Source: Chthoniobacteraceae bacterium (GTDB lineage Bacteria > Verrucomicrobiota > Verrucomicrobiia > Chthoniobacterales > Chthoniobacteraceae). Taken from it: DNA of 64,000 bases. Both the position numbers and the translations under genes were made by a program. Positions 18,173 through 26,666 of the stretch are shown piece after piece. A model generated the notes under the pieces. That model was given only the letters and a program-made list of their open reading frames with translations, had not been told where the DNA came from and searched no databases. The stretch lies in assembly GCA_947476045.1 (NCBI GenBank), contig CANJNZ010000005.1, forward strand, positions 1-64,000. The letters are read 5' to 3'. Position 1 is the first letter of the stretch. Every line of letters begins with the position of its first letter.

Positions 18173-20136
18173 GGTTCGGGTGGCGCGGCGAAGCGCCGGT
18201 AGATCGTCGTGACATTCCCCTCTTTCCGCCACGCGAGGCTGAATGGTTCGTTGCGGGTATTGTCGTTCACAATACTTCTCTGCAGATCACCCGTCGCGCC
18301 TGGGGCGCGGCCAAGGCGGGCTTTGAGTTGGACATGCGCGTTCATCTCATCGGTGTCTTCTGCATCGTCGAAATCCATGACGCGAAGCGCTTGGGGAAGC
18401 ACGCTGCCGCCCTTGGCCGAAAACCAATATTGAAGGCCACCTTGGGAAGCTACGGGTTCGTCATTCACGAATACTCCTTTGTTTTCACCCAGTCGGACTT
18501 TGAGGTTGCTCGCTTCGAGAGAATCCCACTGAGCGCCTGAGTCGTCCTTTGCTCCGACGGGAAAAGTGGTCACGCGCATTAGCGCGGGTGTCCACTGTCG
18601 CAGCGAACGCTGAATACGCCCGCGCGATGCGGACTCCCACTCGAACACGGCATCCCCGGAGTCCTTGGATGAGGAGATTCTGCCTGCAGGATACTGAACA
18701 AAGCCGCGCTGAGGCTGGATGTAGTCTTCGATATTTGTGCGAGGCACGGACACAGCGAGACCGTCCTCCACGCGCACTTCCCACTGGCGGTCGCGTGCCG
18801 GGAGCAGAAATTCATAGCGCAGTTCGCGCAGGACGCGCCCGTCGCGTGAAACATCCACAAAGCGTAGAGTGCCGCGCCGGTCATCGCTGCCGATGCTACG
18901 CTCGGCGGCGCGGCCAATCCACCACGCGCACAGCGCGCAGCAAGCGGGAAAAAGCAGCCACGTCCAGCGCCGACGCCGCAGCCAGCCGAGCAGAAAAAAG
19001 TCGCCCGGCCCTACGCCGAGCAGTAGCACGACAAGCGCGGTGCCCACAATGGCGAGCGGCACCGTTTTCGGTGCATCAGGCCTCAGCGAATCCATTCCGG
19101 CGGTGGTTGTCCACAGCGAGTGCAGTGCGAGTTCGTTATTAAAATATCGCCTTTGGATTTGCTGCTGTGCCCAGTTGTCGCTCCACACGCCTTCCGCCGC
19201 GACTTCGCGCACTTGTTCCGGCGGCAGTTTCCAAAGTGCCGCCACCGCAGTTCGCCACGGTTTTTCGGAAAATTCCTTTTCGACCGCCGTGTGCGTCACG
19301 ATTACCGCGACGCCCAGCCCCGGACTCAGCACCAGCGGCTCGCGGCCCGGTGCTGTGATGCGTCCTCCATCTCCGGGCGTGTATCGTTTCTTTGTGCCGT
19401 GCGAGTCACAGAGCGCATTGAGGAAATCAGTGTGCCGCTCCTGCGCGGGCACATCCGCGCACACCCACGCGCTGCCTCCGCCCTCGATCCAACGACGCAG
19501 GCCGGTGAGTTGCTTTTCGCCGAGCGCGGCAAACGCAGGGCCGTCGAGATACACCGCGTCGTAGGCGCACCAGCCAGTCGGATGTGCGGGCAGGTTCTCC
19601 ACGCGCACGCCGCTGGTGAGTATGGTGAAACTCAAATAGGACTTCGCGTCGAGTTTCGGGCGCAGCGTGTCGAGGTGCAGGCTGCGTTCGCGGGCGGTAT
19701 CGAGTTCGGTGATGCGCCTGTCGGTGCGCGGGACACAGAAGACGAGTTCGTTCGAGGCGAATCCGTAGATGCCCAGCTTTTGATCGCCGAAGTCCCACGT
19801 GCCCGACTTCCCCACAAAGCGCACGCGCACCGCGAGTCCGTCGCCGTTTTCCGTCGCGGGCGGTGGCGGCAGCAGCACCGGCACAGCGCGTTTGCCCGGC
19901 TGCATGACGATCTCCGCCGTGCGCACCATGCCCGCCGGATGCGCGCCGCGTTGCATGGAAAATTCCAGCCGTCCTTCGAGCAGTCCCGGCCCGGCCCAAA
20001 TGAGATTCGCATCGAATGTGACGGGCGCGTCCTTGCGAAGATGGATCGCGTTTGTATCGAGCGAAAATGTGAGCGCGCCGGCGAGGCAGGAATGTCGGAT
20101 GACGAATGTCAGAATGATGAAGAGCAGCGTCCTCAT
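18169..20136 (-). CDS. Secreted/membrane protein with GATase-like domain (ABC module A auxiliary)
   Basis: A 655-aa protein of unknown function. A signal peptide (MRTLLFIILTFVIRHSCLAGA) leads into a beta-rich region. A GATase/Rossmann-like segment follows with YDAVYLDGPAFAALGE and LTGLRRWIEGGGSAWVC, and two central helices with LAIVGTALVVLLLGVGPGDF and LLFPACCALCAWW. The C-terminal half is soluble. The architecture matches 14592-16379 without obvious close identity. Its start overlaps the upstream ABC ATPase stop, and its stop overlaps the permease start, so stoichiometry is probably tightly linked. A copy of the GGATGACGAATG repeat word lies inside the signal-peptide codons. Confidence 0.7.
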   Translation of the reverse strand: MRTLLFIILTFVIRHSCLAGALTFSLDTNAIHLRKDAPVTFDANLIWAGPGLLEGRLEFSMQRGAHPAGMVRTAEIVMQPGKRAVPVLLPPPPATENGDGLAVRVRFVGKSGTWDFGDQKLGIYGFASNELVFCVPRTDRRITELDTARERSLHLDTLRPKLDAKSYLSFTILTSGVRVENLPAHPTGWCAYDAVYLDGPAFAALGEKQLTGLRRWIEGGGSAWVCADVPAQERHTDFLNALCDSHGTKKRYTPGDGGRITAPGREPLVLSPGLGVAVIVTHTAVEKEFSEKPWRTAVAALWKLPPEQVREVAAEGVWSDNWAQQQIQRRYFNNELALHSLWTTTAGMDSLRPDAPKTVPLAIVGTALVVLLLGVGPGDFFLLGWLRRRRWTWLLFPACCALCAWWIGRAAERSIGSDDRRGTLRFVDVSRDGRVLRELRYEFLLPARDRQWEVRVEDGLAVSVPRTNIEDYIQPQRGFVQYPAGRISSSKDSGDAVFEWESASRGRIQRSLRQWTPALMRVTTFPVGAKDDSGAQWDSLEASNLKVRLGENKGVFVNDEPVASQGGLQYWFSAKGGSVLPQALRVMDFDDAEDTDEMNAHVQLKARLGRAPGATGDLQRSIVNDNTRNEPFSLAWRKEGNVTTIYRRFAAPPEP

Positions 20137-21077
20137 GCCGTTTTTCCTTCGGTGAGCTTCATGAACGCAGTCTCCATGTCCACGGCATCCGGCTGGAACA
20201 TCCGCACACGCGCGCCCGTCGCGCGGATGGCGTCGAGCAAATCCTCTGGCGTGAGATCACCCTCGCGCAGACGCACGACGAGACGATCCGGCAATTCCTC
20301 GACCGATGCGACGCCTGTGATGGCGCGGATTTTTTCAACCCACGGCGCGGAGGAACCGGCGAGGCCGATGTGGATGGCGCGATCCAGCGCGAGCGTGCGG
20401 TAGATTTCCTGGAGCGGCCCGGCGGCGACCACGCGGCCCTGCTCGAGGATGCCGATGTGGGAGCAAAAATGTGCAAGCTCGTGGAGGATATGCGACGAGA
20501 TGAGGATGGTTTTTCCGAGGTTTTGGAGTTCCTTCAGCAGCTCGCGCATTTCGATGCGGGCGCGCGGGTCGAGGCCGTTGGCGGGTTCGTCGAGTAGGAG
20601 AAATTCGGGATCGTGGAGGAGGAGGCGTGCGATGCCGAGGCGCTGTTTCATGCCGCGAGAGAGGCCGTCCACGGGTGCCTGCGCCTTCGCGGTGAGGTCG
20701 GTGAGCGAGAGCACGTCGGAGATAATGCCGCGCCGCTTCATCGAGGGGATGTGATAAGCGGCGGCGAAAAAATGGAGATATTCCTCGGCGCTGAGATCGT
20801 CATACACGCCGAAGAAATCCGGCAGATAGCCGATCTTGCGGCGGACTTCGCCGGGGTTCGTCACGACATCGTGCCCGCACACGCGCACTCTGCCCGCGCT
20901 CGGTCGCAGCAGGGTGGCGAGGACTTTGATGGTGGAGGTTTTTCCAGCGCCGTTCGGCCCGATGAAGCCGTAAATCGCACCGCGCGGGATGTTGAACGAG
21001 ATGTCGTGGACCGCTTCGGTTTTTCCGTAGCGAACGATGAGGTTTTCGATGGAGACGAGGGGCTGCGTGTCCTGCAT
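20133..21077 (-). CDS. ABC transporter ATP-binding protein (module A)
   Basis: A 314-aa ATPase from ATG 21077 (MQDTQPLVSIENL). The frame upstream of that is a proline/serine-rich shadow. Walker A is GPNGAGKTST, the signature LSRGMKQR, Walker B LLLDEPANGLDP, with ISSHI as the H-loop. It shares nearly all motif wording with 13636-14595, so the two ABC modules probably arose by duplication. The BatA-type gene ends 49 bases upstream, and the downstream stop overlap couples it to its auxiliary protein. Confidence 0.93.
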   Translation of the reverse strand: MQDTQPLVSIENLIVRYGKTEAVHDISFNIPRGAIYGFIGPNGAGKTSTIKVLATLLRPSAGRVRVCGHDVVTNPGEVRRKIGYLPDFFGVYDDLSAEEYLHFFAAAYHIPSMKRRGIISDVLSLTDLTAKAQAPVDGLSRGMKQRLGIARLLLHDPEFLLLDEPANGLDPRARIEMRELLKELQNLGKTILISSHILHELAHFCSHIGILEQGRVVAAGPLQEIYRTLALDRAIHIGLAGSSAPWVEKIRAITGVASVEELPDRLVVRLREGDLTPEDLLDAIRATGARVRMFQPDAVDMETAFMKLTEGKTA

Positions 21078-21126
21078 GGGGAACGAATAGGAAGAGACTG
21101 CGTCCTGCGCCAGCGCGGAATGATGA

Positions 21127-22983
21127 CTACACTGTTCGCCGCTGGAACCACCACCACTCGATGAGCAGCACGGCGAAGCCGAGCGCGGCGAGTGTCCACC
21201 ACAGCGAGCGATCGGCTTTCGGGGCGACTCTGGCGGTGGCGACGGAAATGCGGTCGCCAAACTCGACTTCGTTCACTGCAGTAAGGCCGGTCTCGCTCGT
21301 GGAGAGCAGGCTCACGCCGATACGCGTTTCATTTCCACCGCCGGCGGAAAGCACATATTCGCCGACGCGCGGCGCGGGGATGCCGGTTACGAAGCCGCGC
21401 TCGTCGGCCTTCTCGGTGCGTGTGAATTTTTCCGGACCGCTGACGTTCACGCTCGTGCCGCTGGTGAATTGATGAGCGGGCAGCACGCCCGTGGCGACTG
21501 ACACGGATTCGCTCAGCCCGGCGAGTTTCTGTGCGTGCGCGACGAGGTTGCTGGCGAGGATCGGAAACGCGACGCGGAAGGGGAGTGTGCTGCGATCCGG
21601 ATGGAAAATGAGGTGCAAACGCAGTGCTGTGTCATCGCCGCGCACGAGGGCGAGCGGGCCGTGCGGGCCGAGGATGAGCGGTTCGTAGCCGAGGTTTGCG
21701 AAGGCGGTTTCGTCCTTGCCCGCAGCGGTGATGGGATCGTCCATGAAGAGCACTTCATCGAAGCTCACATGCTGGAGCAGCGGGGATTCGCGCCGCCAAT
21801 CAATCGCGGCGACCGACTTCTTTTCCACGGAGACGAGTGTTTTCAAATCGTCCGGCACGATGCCGACGGTGCAGGTGAGGCGTGCGGGTAGTGCGTCGGC
21901 TTTGTCCGCGATGGCGAGGTCGTAGCTACTGGGCGAAGGCGTGTCTTTCGCCGGGAAAATGCGGAGGCCGTCGAGCGCGGCGAGCGCGTGGCGGAATGCG
22001 CCGAGTGATTCCGGCACAAAGACATCCAGCGAACGCACGGCGGGGAGCGCGAGCCAGGCGGTGTTGTCTGCGGAGAGCGAATCGAAACCGCCGGGTCGCA
22101 GCGTGGCGCGGATGAGTGCGCTCTGCGCGCCGCTCACGCGAAACGCGAGTTGTGGAGCGCCGCCGGGCGTGAGCGCGACTTGCTCGGTGGCGATCACTTT
22201 CCCCTCGGCGCTCAGTTCGATGCTTGCGGTGTTTGCGGGCGCGGGATCGGTGACTGCGAGCTGGACGAACAATTCCCAATCGCCCGCCGCCGTGCGCCGC
22301 GCGTTGCAAGCGGTGATGCCCGCATTCGGCCCGGCTGCCGGGAGCTTTTGCAGATCGAGCGTGAAGGGCAGCTCGAACGTCGTCTTCGCAGGCAGGTTGC
22401 CATCCGTGAGCACGAGCACTCGCTCGAATGGCGTGGTGCGTGCGAGCGCCTGTGCGAGGCGAAGTGCCTCTTCGAGATCGCCGGGGACATCCTCCACATC
22501 GAGCGAGGCGACCGCATCGCGCAGTTCGGTTTTGTTGTTCGTAAAGCCGACGAGCTTCCGCGCGCTTTTGCTGAACGCGTTGATGCACATCTCCTGATCC
22601 GGCAGCAGTCCATCAATGCGTTCGCGCAGGCGCTGGCTGGCTTCTTCGAGCCGCGACTTACCGCCGTCCTTGTCGAGCGCAGCCATGCTCGCGGAGACAT
22701 CCACGAGCACCGGCAGACGTCCCGCGCGCTTCGCCTCGCGTCGCAGAAAAGGCTGCATCGCCGCGAGCGCTAGCAGCGTGAGTAACAGGATTTGGAGAAG
22801 GAGAAGCAGGTTTCGTTTGAAGCGCTGAAACGGAGAGTTCACCCGCTGGTCGCTCATCACCTGCCGCCACAGCACAAGCGAAGAAATGATCTGCCGTGGC
22901 CGTTTCAATTTCAGAAAATAGAAAATGATCAGCGGAACAAGCAGAGCAAAAAGCCACGCGCTTGAGAGCGAGGTGAAGTTCAT
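21127..22983 (-). CDS. BatA-type membrane protein with von Willebrand factor A domain
   Basis: A 618-aa inner-membrane protein. Helices lie at about residues 8-24 and 58-77, then a vWA domain whose metal-ion site begins DVSAS (95-99) with a later LVLTDGN. A long beta-rich region follows, ending in a C-terminal helix near ALGFAVLLIEWWWF. This is the layout of BatA/YfbK-like partners of MoxR ATPases. Cleaved or chaperoned substrates are unknown. The ATG overlaps the stop of the PIN-domain gene as ATGA, so a toxin gene is read into it. DUF58 and MoxR, the usual partners, lie upstream on the same strand. Confidence 0.87.
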   Translation of the reverse strand: MNFTSLSSAWLFALLVPLIIFYFLKLKRPRQIISSLVLWRQVMSDQRVNSPFQRFKRNLLLLLQILLLTLLALAAMQPFLRREAKRAGRLPVLVDVSASMAALDKDGGKSRLEEASQRLRERIDGLLPDQEMCINAFSKSARKLVGFTNNKTELRDAVASLDVEDVPGDLEEALRLAQALARTTPFERVLVLTDGNLPAKTTFELPFTLDLQKLPAAGPNAGITACNARRTAAGDWELFVQLAVTDPAPANTASIELSAEGKVIATEQVALTPGGAPQLAFRVSGAQSALIRATLRPGGFDSLSADNTAWLALPAVRSLDVFVPESLGAFRHALAALDGLRIFPAKDTPSPSSYDLAIADKADALPARLTCTVGIVPDDLKTLVSVEKKSVAAIDWRRESPLLQHVSFDEVLFMDDPITAAGKDETAFANLGYEPLILGPHGPLALVRGDDTALRLHLIFHPDRSTLPFRVAFPILASNLVAHAQKLAGLSESVSVATGVLPAHQFTSGTSVNVSGPEKFTRTEKADERGFVTGIPAPRVGEYVLSAGGGNETRIGVSLLSTSETGLTAVNEVEFGDRISVATARVAPKADRSLWWTLAALGFAVLLIEWWWFQRRTV

Positions 22984-23390
22984 GACTGGGCTGTGAAAAG
23001 CGGCACAAATCCAGCCTGCGCGAAATGGCGATCCTCGCTCAACGATTCACGGATGCCATGTTCCTCCATGACAACAAAGGAAACACAATCGGTCAGAGAC
23101 CATGTTTTGTCCGGTCGTTGTGCGTAGAGTGCGAGGCCGCGATGGTAGAGATCGTCCGACCCGCCGATGATCGTAGTCTGTGGATCATTCTCAAGGTCAC
23201 GCAAAAACGCAGTCGTTTCTTCGCGGATATCGGAGCCGGCCATTGCGTTGGCCACCTCGGCGAGCACCCATCGTGTTGTGATGAGAAAACCGCGATACTC
23301 TCGGCAAAACTGAGCAACCCAATCGTGATGCTGATCTCGCTCGCGAAGCAGCGCGACGTAGAACCAGGTGTCCGCAAAAACAGTGTTCAC
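22980..23390 (-). CDS. PIN-domain ribonuclease toxin, VapC-like
   Basis: A 136-aa PIN protein beginning NTVFADTWFYVALL, where the first Asp is the catalytic acid. It has EVANAM for the second acid, and LTDCVSFVVMEEHG plus LSEDRHFAQAG for the remaining acids (D-x-x-S-F typical of VapC). Such proteins cleave tRNA or rRNA until their antitoxin binds. The GTG at 23390 overlaps the antitoxin TAG by one base. The stop overlaps the BatA start. It therefore sits inside an envelope operon as a coupled unit. Confidence 0.85.
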   Translation of the reverse strand: MNTVFADTWFYVALLRERDQHHDWVAQFCREYRGFLITTRWVLAEVANAMAGSDIREETTAFLRDLENDPQTTIIGGSDDLYHRGLALYAQRPDKTWSLTDCVSFVVMEEHGIRESLSEDRHFAQAGFVPLFTAQS

Positions 23391-23605
23391 TATTTTTTCT
23401 TCGGCGTGCCGTAGAGGTAGTGATCGTGCTCGGACGCCAGATCAGGCGCGCCTGTTTTGCTCGCACCGATGTATTTGGCGAACCGCTCGGCGAAGCTCTT
23501 TTGCGAAGCCTCAACAGTCTCGATCTTCACCGTCGTGCCATCCGGCAGATGCACGCCATTGGGAAGTTTGATCGTATCGTTCTCGACTGTGGCGGTGATA
23601 CTCAT
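23390..23605 (-). CDS. Antitoxin partner of the PIN toxin (DUF104/AF2212-like)
   Basis: A 71-aa protein from ATG 23605 (MSITATVENDTIKLP). The N-terminal beta-strand pattern, with NGVHLPDGTTVKIE, resembles AbrB/AF2212-like antitoxins, while the C-terminal part (SFAERFAKYIG) is the likely toxin-wrapping helix. The short frame further upstream is discarded. It is read directly into the PIN gene. Autoregulation is usual in such modules, but I see no clear palindrome within the gap to the divergent gene at 23746. Confidence 0.75.
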   Translation of the reverse strand: MSITATVENDTIKLPNGVHLPDGTTVKIETVEASQKSFAERFAKYIGASKTGAPDLASEHDHYLYGTPKKK

Positions 23606-23745
23606 GCGCGGAAGTTGCCGCAGACAGCCCCGGGCGTCAATGAGACAGGAGGTGCTTGACCATGATGACGTGCTGCATTGTGACGGAACAAATTTTTCAC
23701 ATTGCAGCCATTGCACCGCACACCAATGGCTGGCATCACTTTACC

Positions 23746-24684
23746 ATGATCTCCCGCACGATACTCCTCACGATATTTGTGGCTCTGCTCGCCATACTGA
23801 AAGCCGAAGAGCCAGCGCCTTATGAAGGCAATGAGATGCGGACGAGAGCCTTTATGATCCCAATAATGACACTCTGCTTCCCCCATGCGGATAAGGCGGA
23901 AACTGCGGTGAAATCCTTGGTTCGTGACGGATTGGAAGACTCGGAGCAGACGCGGGCATATAACGCGCGTCCCTACATCGAAGCACTTGGAGTGGAATTT
24001 CCTCCAGGAGCTTCTGCTCTATATGGCCTCAGTGGTTCAATTCTCATCGTCACGAACACGAAGGAGAACATCAAAAAGATCGCTGACATTGTCTTAAAAA
24101 GAAATGCCGAGCTGTGGGGAAGAATGATTCGCATTGAGGTTCGAGTCGTAGAATTTCCGCCTGAGATGGAAGAGCAGTTGAACGCCAAGAGCACTTTTCA
24201 GTCGCTTGAGAAAAATCTTGGCCCGGCGCTGAAGACTCTTTGCGTTTCTAGTGTCGTCACGAAATCTGGAAATCGGGCTCAATCACAAGCAGACGGCGCA
24301 CATACTAATTCGCTGGGAACGAAGAAACCCAGTAAAGACGAGGGATGGCCTCCTCCGATTGGTGCGGAGCGTGCGCTTTTAGAAGTAGAGCCCGTAGTTG
24401 GGCCCGATGGAAAATGCGTGGATATGCAGATAGCATTTCATTACGCATCGAAAACCATACCTACGCGGCTGGAGCTGACTACGAACATCACCGTGGAAGA
24501 CGGGCGAATTTTCAAGGTGAAGACATTTACAATCAACGATGCAAAGACTCCGGCTAATCCTCCCAGACGGTGCGCGGTTCTTGTGGGCTGTCAGCTGGTG
24601 GATCAGCGGGGGCGCATAACGGAGGATTTGCGTGATGAATTTTTGAAAGAGATCAAGCGGCAGCAGAGCCAGCAATCAAAGTGA
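23746..24684 (+). CDS. Secreted protein of unknown function with secretin-N/STN-like segment
   Basis: A 312-aa exported protein from ATG 23746 (MISRTILLTIFVALLAILKA), a clear signal peptide. Residues about 70-110 read YIEALGVEFPPGASALYGLSGSILIVTN, a pattern like the short N-terminal domains of secretins and TonB-dependent receptors, followed by a basic IEVRVVEF stretch. No secretin pore domain is present. It is the only plus-strand gene inside the minus-strand cluster and is poorer in GC than its neighbours. It ends 12 bases from the convergent DUF58 stop. The function is unknown. Confidence 0.65.
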   Translation: MISRTILLTIFVALLAILKAEEPAPYEGNEMRTRAFMIPIMTLCFPHADKAETAVKSLVRDGLEDSEQTRAYNARPYIEALGVEFPPGASALYGLSGSILIVTNTKENIKKIADIVLKRNAELWGRMIRIEVRVVEFPPEMEEQLNAKSTFQSLEKNLGPALKTLCVSSVVTKSGNRAQSQADGAHTNSLGTKKPSKDEGWPPPIGAERALLEVEPVVGPDGKCVDMQIAFHYASKTIPTRLELTTNITVEDGRIFKVKTFTINDAKTPANPPRRCAVLVGCQLVDQRGRITEDLRDEFLKEIKRQQSQQSK

Positions 24685-24696
24685 TGTCTGCTTTGC

Positions 24697-25584
24697 TCAT
24701 ACGACCCACCCTTTTTTTCGTAGAGTCTCGAAGAAGATGCGCTCGAATGGTTCGGCGGCGCTGAGGCTGAGGAAGCGTCCGTTGCGCTGCTGGCAGAGGG
24801 AGGTGAGCAGGGCTTCGTGGGCTGTGCGGTATTCGTGGTAGAGGGCGAGCAGGTCGCCGATGTTGCTGATGTCGAGTGTGGCTTCGGTCTCGCTGTCCAC
24901 GAGGCGGAAGTCGCCGGCGACGTCGGGTGCGATTTCTGCGGGCGCGAGGATTTGCAGCGCGAAAGTTTCAAGCCCGGCGCTGTGGAGGTGGTTGAAGGCG
25001 CGGCGCAGATCGCCCGTGGTGAGAAAATCCGAAAGCACGATGGCGACGCCGCGTCCGCGGTGCTGGCGAAGTGCGGACTCGATCGCGGCGTCAACCGGCA
25101 CGTCTCCGCCTGCGGTGAGGCTTTCGATGAATGTGAACATTTTCGCGAGACTCGCGCGCCCGGTGCAGGGCCGCAGGCACGCGGTGGTGCCGCTTCCGAG
25201 CGCATGGACGCTCACTTTCTCTGCACCGCGCAGACCGAGGACGCCGAATGCGGCGGCGAGTTTTTGCGCGAGTGGGAGTTTGTCCTCGAAGTTCATCGAG
25301 GTGGAGCAGTCCACGAACAGGACGATGTGCTGCTCCTCCTCGTGGTGAAATTGTTTAAGGTAGGGCCGGTTGATGCGCGCGAAGATGTTCCAGTCGAGAA
25401 AACGCACGTCGTCGCCCGGCGAGTAGTCGCGAAAATCGCAGAACTCCGTGCTCGCGCCGCCCTTCGCCGCGAGATGCTCACCGCGAGCGCGGTTGGTGAA
25501 GCGCCGCGTGGCGTTCAGCCGCAATCGTGCAAGGCGATCCAAGTCGCGGTTGGTGAGGAGCGACGTGATTTGTGCGGCACTCAT
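24697..25584 (-). CDS. DUF58 domain protein (vWA-like, MoxR partner)
   Basis: A 295-aa cytosolic protein. The DUF58 hallmark GEHLAAKGGASTEFCDFRDY (residues about 35-54) and the following SPGDDVRFLDWNIFARINR are intact. A vWA-like DCSTSM lies near residue 94. DUF58 proteins pair with MoxR AAA+ ATPases and BatA-type proteins, here 26667-27662 and 21127-22983. It is separated from both by the inserted pairs at 22980-23605 and 25615-26612. The start at 25584 is set by ATG and the family N-terminus. Confidence 0.93.
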   Translation of the reverse strand: MSAAQITSLLTNRDLDRLARLRLNATRRFTNRARGEHLAAKGGASTEFCDFRDYSPGDDVRFLDWNIFARINRPYLKQFHHEEEQHIVLFVDCSTSMNFEDKLPLAQKLAAAFGVLGLRGAEKVSVHALGSGTTACLRPCTGRASLAKMFTFIESLTAGGDVPVDAAIESALRQHRGRGVAIVLSDFLTTGDLRRAFNHLHSAGLETFALQILAPAEIAPDVAGDFRLVDSETEATLDISNIGDLLALYHEYRTAHEALLTSLCQQRNGRFLSLSAAEPFERIFFETLRKKGWVV

Positions 25585-25614
25585 TGATGGAAGGATAGGA
25601 ACATCGGCGGGAGG

Positions 25615-26409
25615 TTAGTTTTTCGCGACACGAGGCCAGGCGCCTTTCAAGCTGCCGAAGTGGCGGGTGAGGTGCGGAAACCCGGGTGCGGAGGGATCCG
25701 GGCAGACGGGACTTCCGGCCGCATCGAGGTAGAAGCAGCCCATGTCGGCCATCGGGAGTTTTTGGAAAAGAGCGGCGGCTTCAGCGGTGGCTTGCAGCCA
25801 GACGAGTTTGAGTTCGTGCAAATCCACCGGGCGTGTGAGCTGGAGTTGATCGAGATCCTCCTGCTGATAGCGCGTCGTTCGGCGCGCCCAGTCGAGAATC
25901 ATCTCGGGTGTGAGTCCCGCGTCCTTCCCGGCGGCGGCCCAGATGAGCGCGCCGATGTGGAGATGGCTTCGATGGAGAAAAACACAATCCACGTAATCGC
26001 GGATCGTCTCGCGGCCAAACAGAGCGAGAACTTTATTTGTGGCCGCATCCCAGAAATGCAGCCGCCAGCCCAGTTGCGCGTCAGCCTCCACGGGAAAAAA
26101 ACGAAAGGCGCTGTCGAACGCCCATTCGAGTTTCGTCTGCTCTCCGCTCTTGCGCACGATTGCGCGACGAAAGGTTTCCTGACTCCCGGCCATTTCGATC
26201 TCATAGCCAGCCGCGCGCAGGGCTGCGGTGTCGGCCTCTACAGCTACGGCGAGGCTTTCCACCGTGTCGTGAAACACATCCACATCCCGCGAACACCGCA
26301 GGGACTCGGGTGCCTGATGTAACACAGTCGCCCCTGCGACGAAGCTGTCTGGATTGCGGTTTGCGGCGATGAGCCGGAGGACATCGCGCTCGAAATCGCC
26401 TAGAGGCAT
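25615..26409 (-). CDS. Nucleotidyltransferase-fold protein, AbiEii/MenA-like
   Basis: A 264-aa protein from ATG 26409 (MPLGDFERDVLRLIAANR). The segment FVAGATVLHQAPESLRCSRD ends in the D-x-D of RDVDVF, matching the GGT-like loop and metal aspartates of the nucleotidyltransferase fold seen in AbiEii and MenA. A third acid may be in EWAFDSAF. The ATG lies 10 bases inside the small upstream gene (26400-26612), so the two are coupled like a type IV or II toxin-antitoxin pair. Biochemical activity is unproven. The N-terminal frame beyond 26409 is rejected. Confidence 0.65.
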   Translation of the reverse strand: MPLGDFERDVLRLIAANRNPDSFVAGATVLHQAPESLRCSRDVDVFHDTVESLAVAVEADTAALRAAGYEIEMAGSQETFRRAIVRKSGEQTKLEWAFDSAFRFFPVEADAQLGWRLHFWDAATNKVLALFGRETIRDYVDCVFLHRSHLHIGALIWAAAGKDAGLTPEMILDWARRTTRYQQEDLDQLQLTRPVDLHELKLVWLQATAEAAALFQKLPMADMGCFYLDAAGSPVCPDPSAPGFPHLTRHFGSLKGAWPRVAKN

Positions 26410-26612
26410 AGTTCGGCGGCGAGTTGGTAGCCGGGATGCCCGCCATTTTCGCGTAGCCCCCGAATGATGAAAGGAAGATGCCGCTCCTCGATTTTCATCG
26501 CCGGATCGGACGACCAGAAGCACTGCGAAAAACGTTCGCGAAAGATCCGTCGCGCCAGTTCCAAACGACGCGCGATTTCGGGGGCAACTGCAATCTCACT
26601 GTCAGTGCTCAT
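26400..26612 (-). CDS. Small acidic/helical protein coupled to the nucleotidyltransferase gene (possible antitoxin)
   Basis: A 70-aa protein beginning MSTDSEIAVAPEIARRLELA, with no domain I recognise. It is mostly helical, with charged ARRIFRERFSQCFW. It overlaps the downstream gene by 10 bases and follows MoxR after a short gap of 54 bases. Its size, position and overlap suggest an antitoxin or a translation leader for the nucleotidyltransferase. A wholly different role is possible. Confidence 0.55.
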   Translation of the reverse strand: MSTDSEIAVAPEIARRLELARRIFRERFSQCFWSSDPAMKIEERHLPFIIRGLRENGGHPGYQLAAELCL

Positions 26613-26666
26613 GGCGGGGAAAGTAGCACGCTTACCATGATTGCGGCAAGAGTGGCGGTTGATTGC

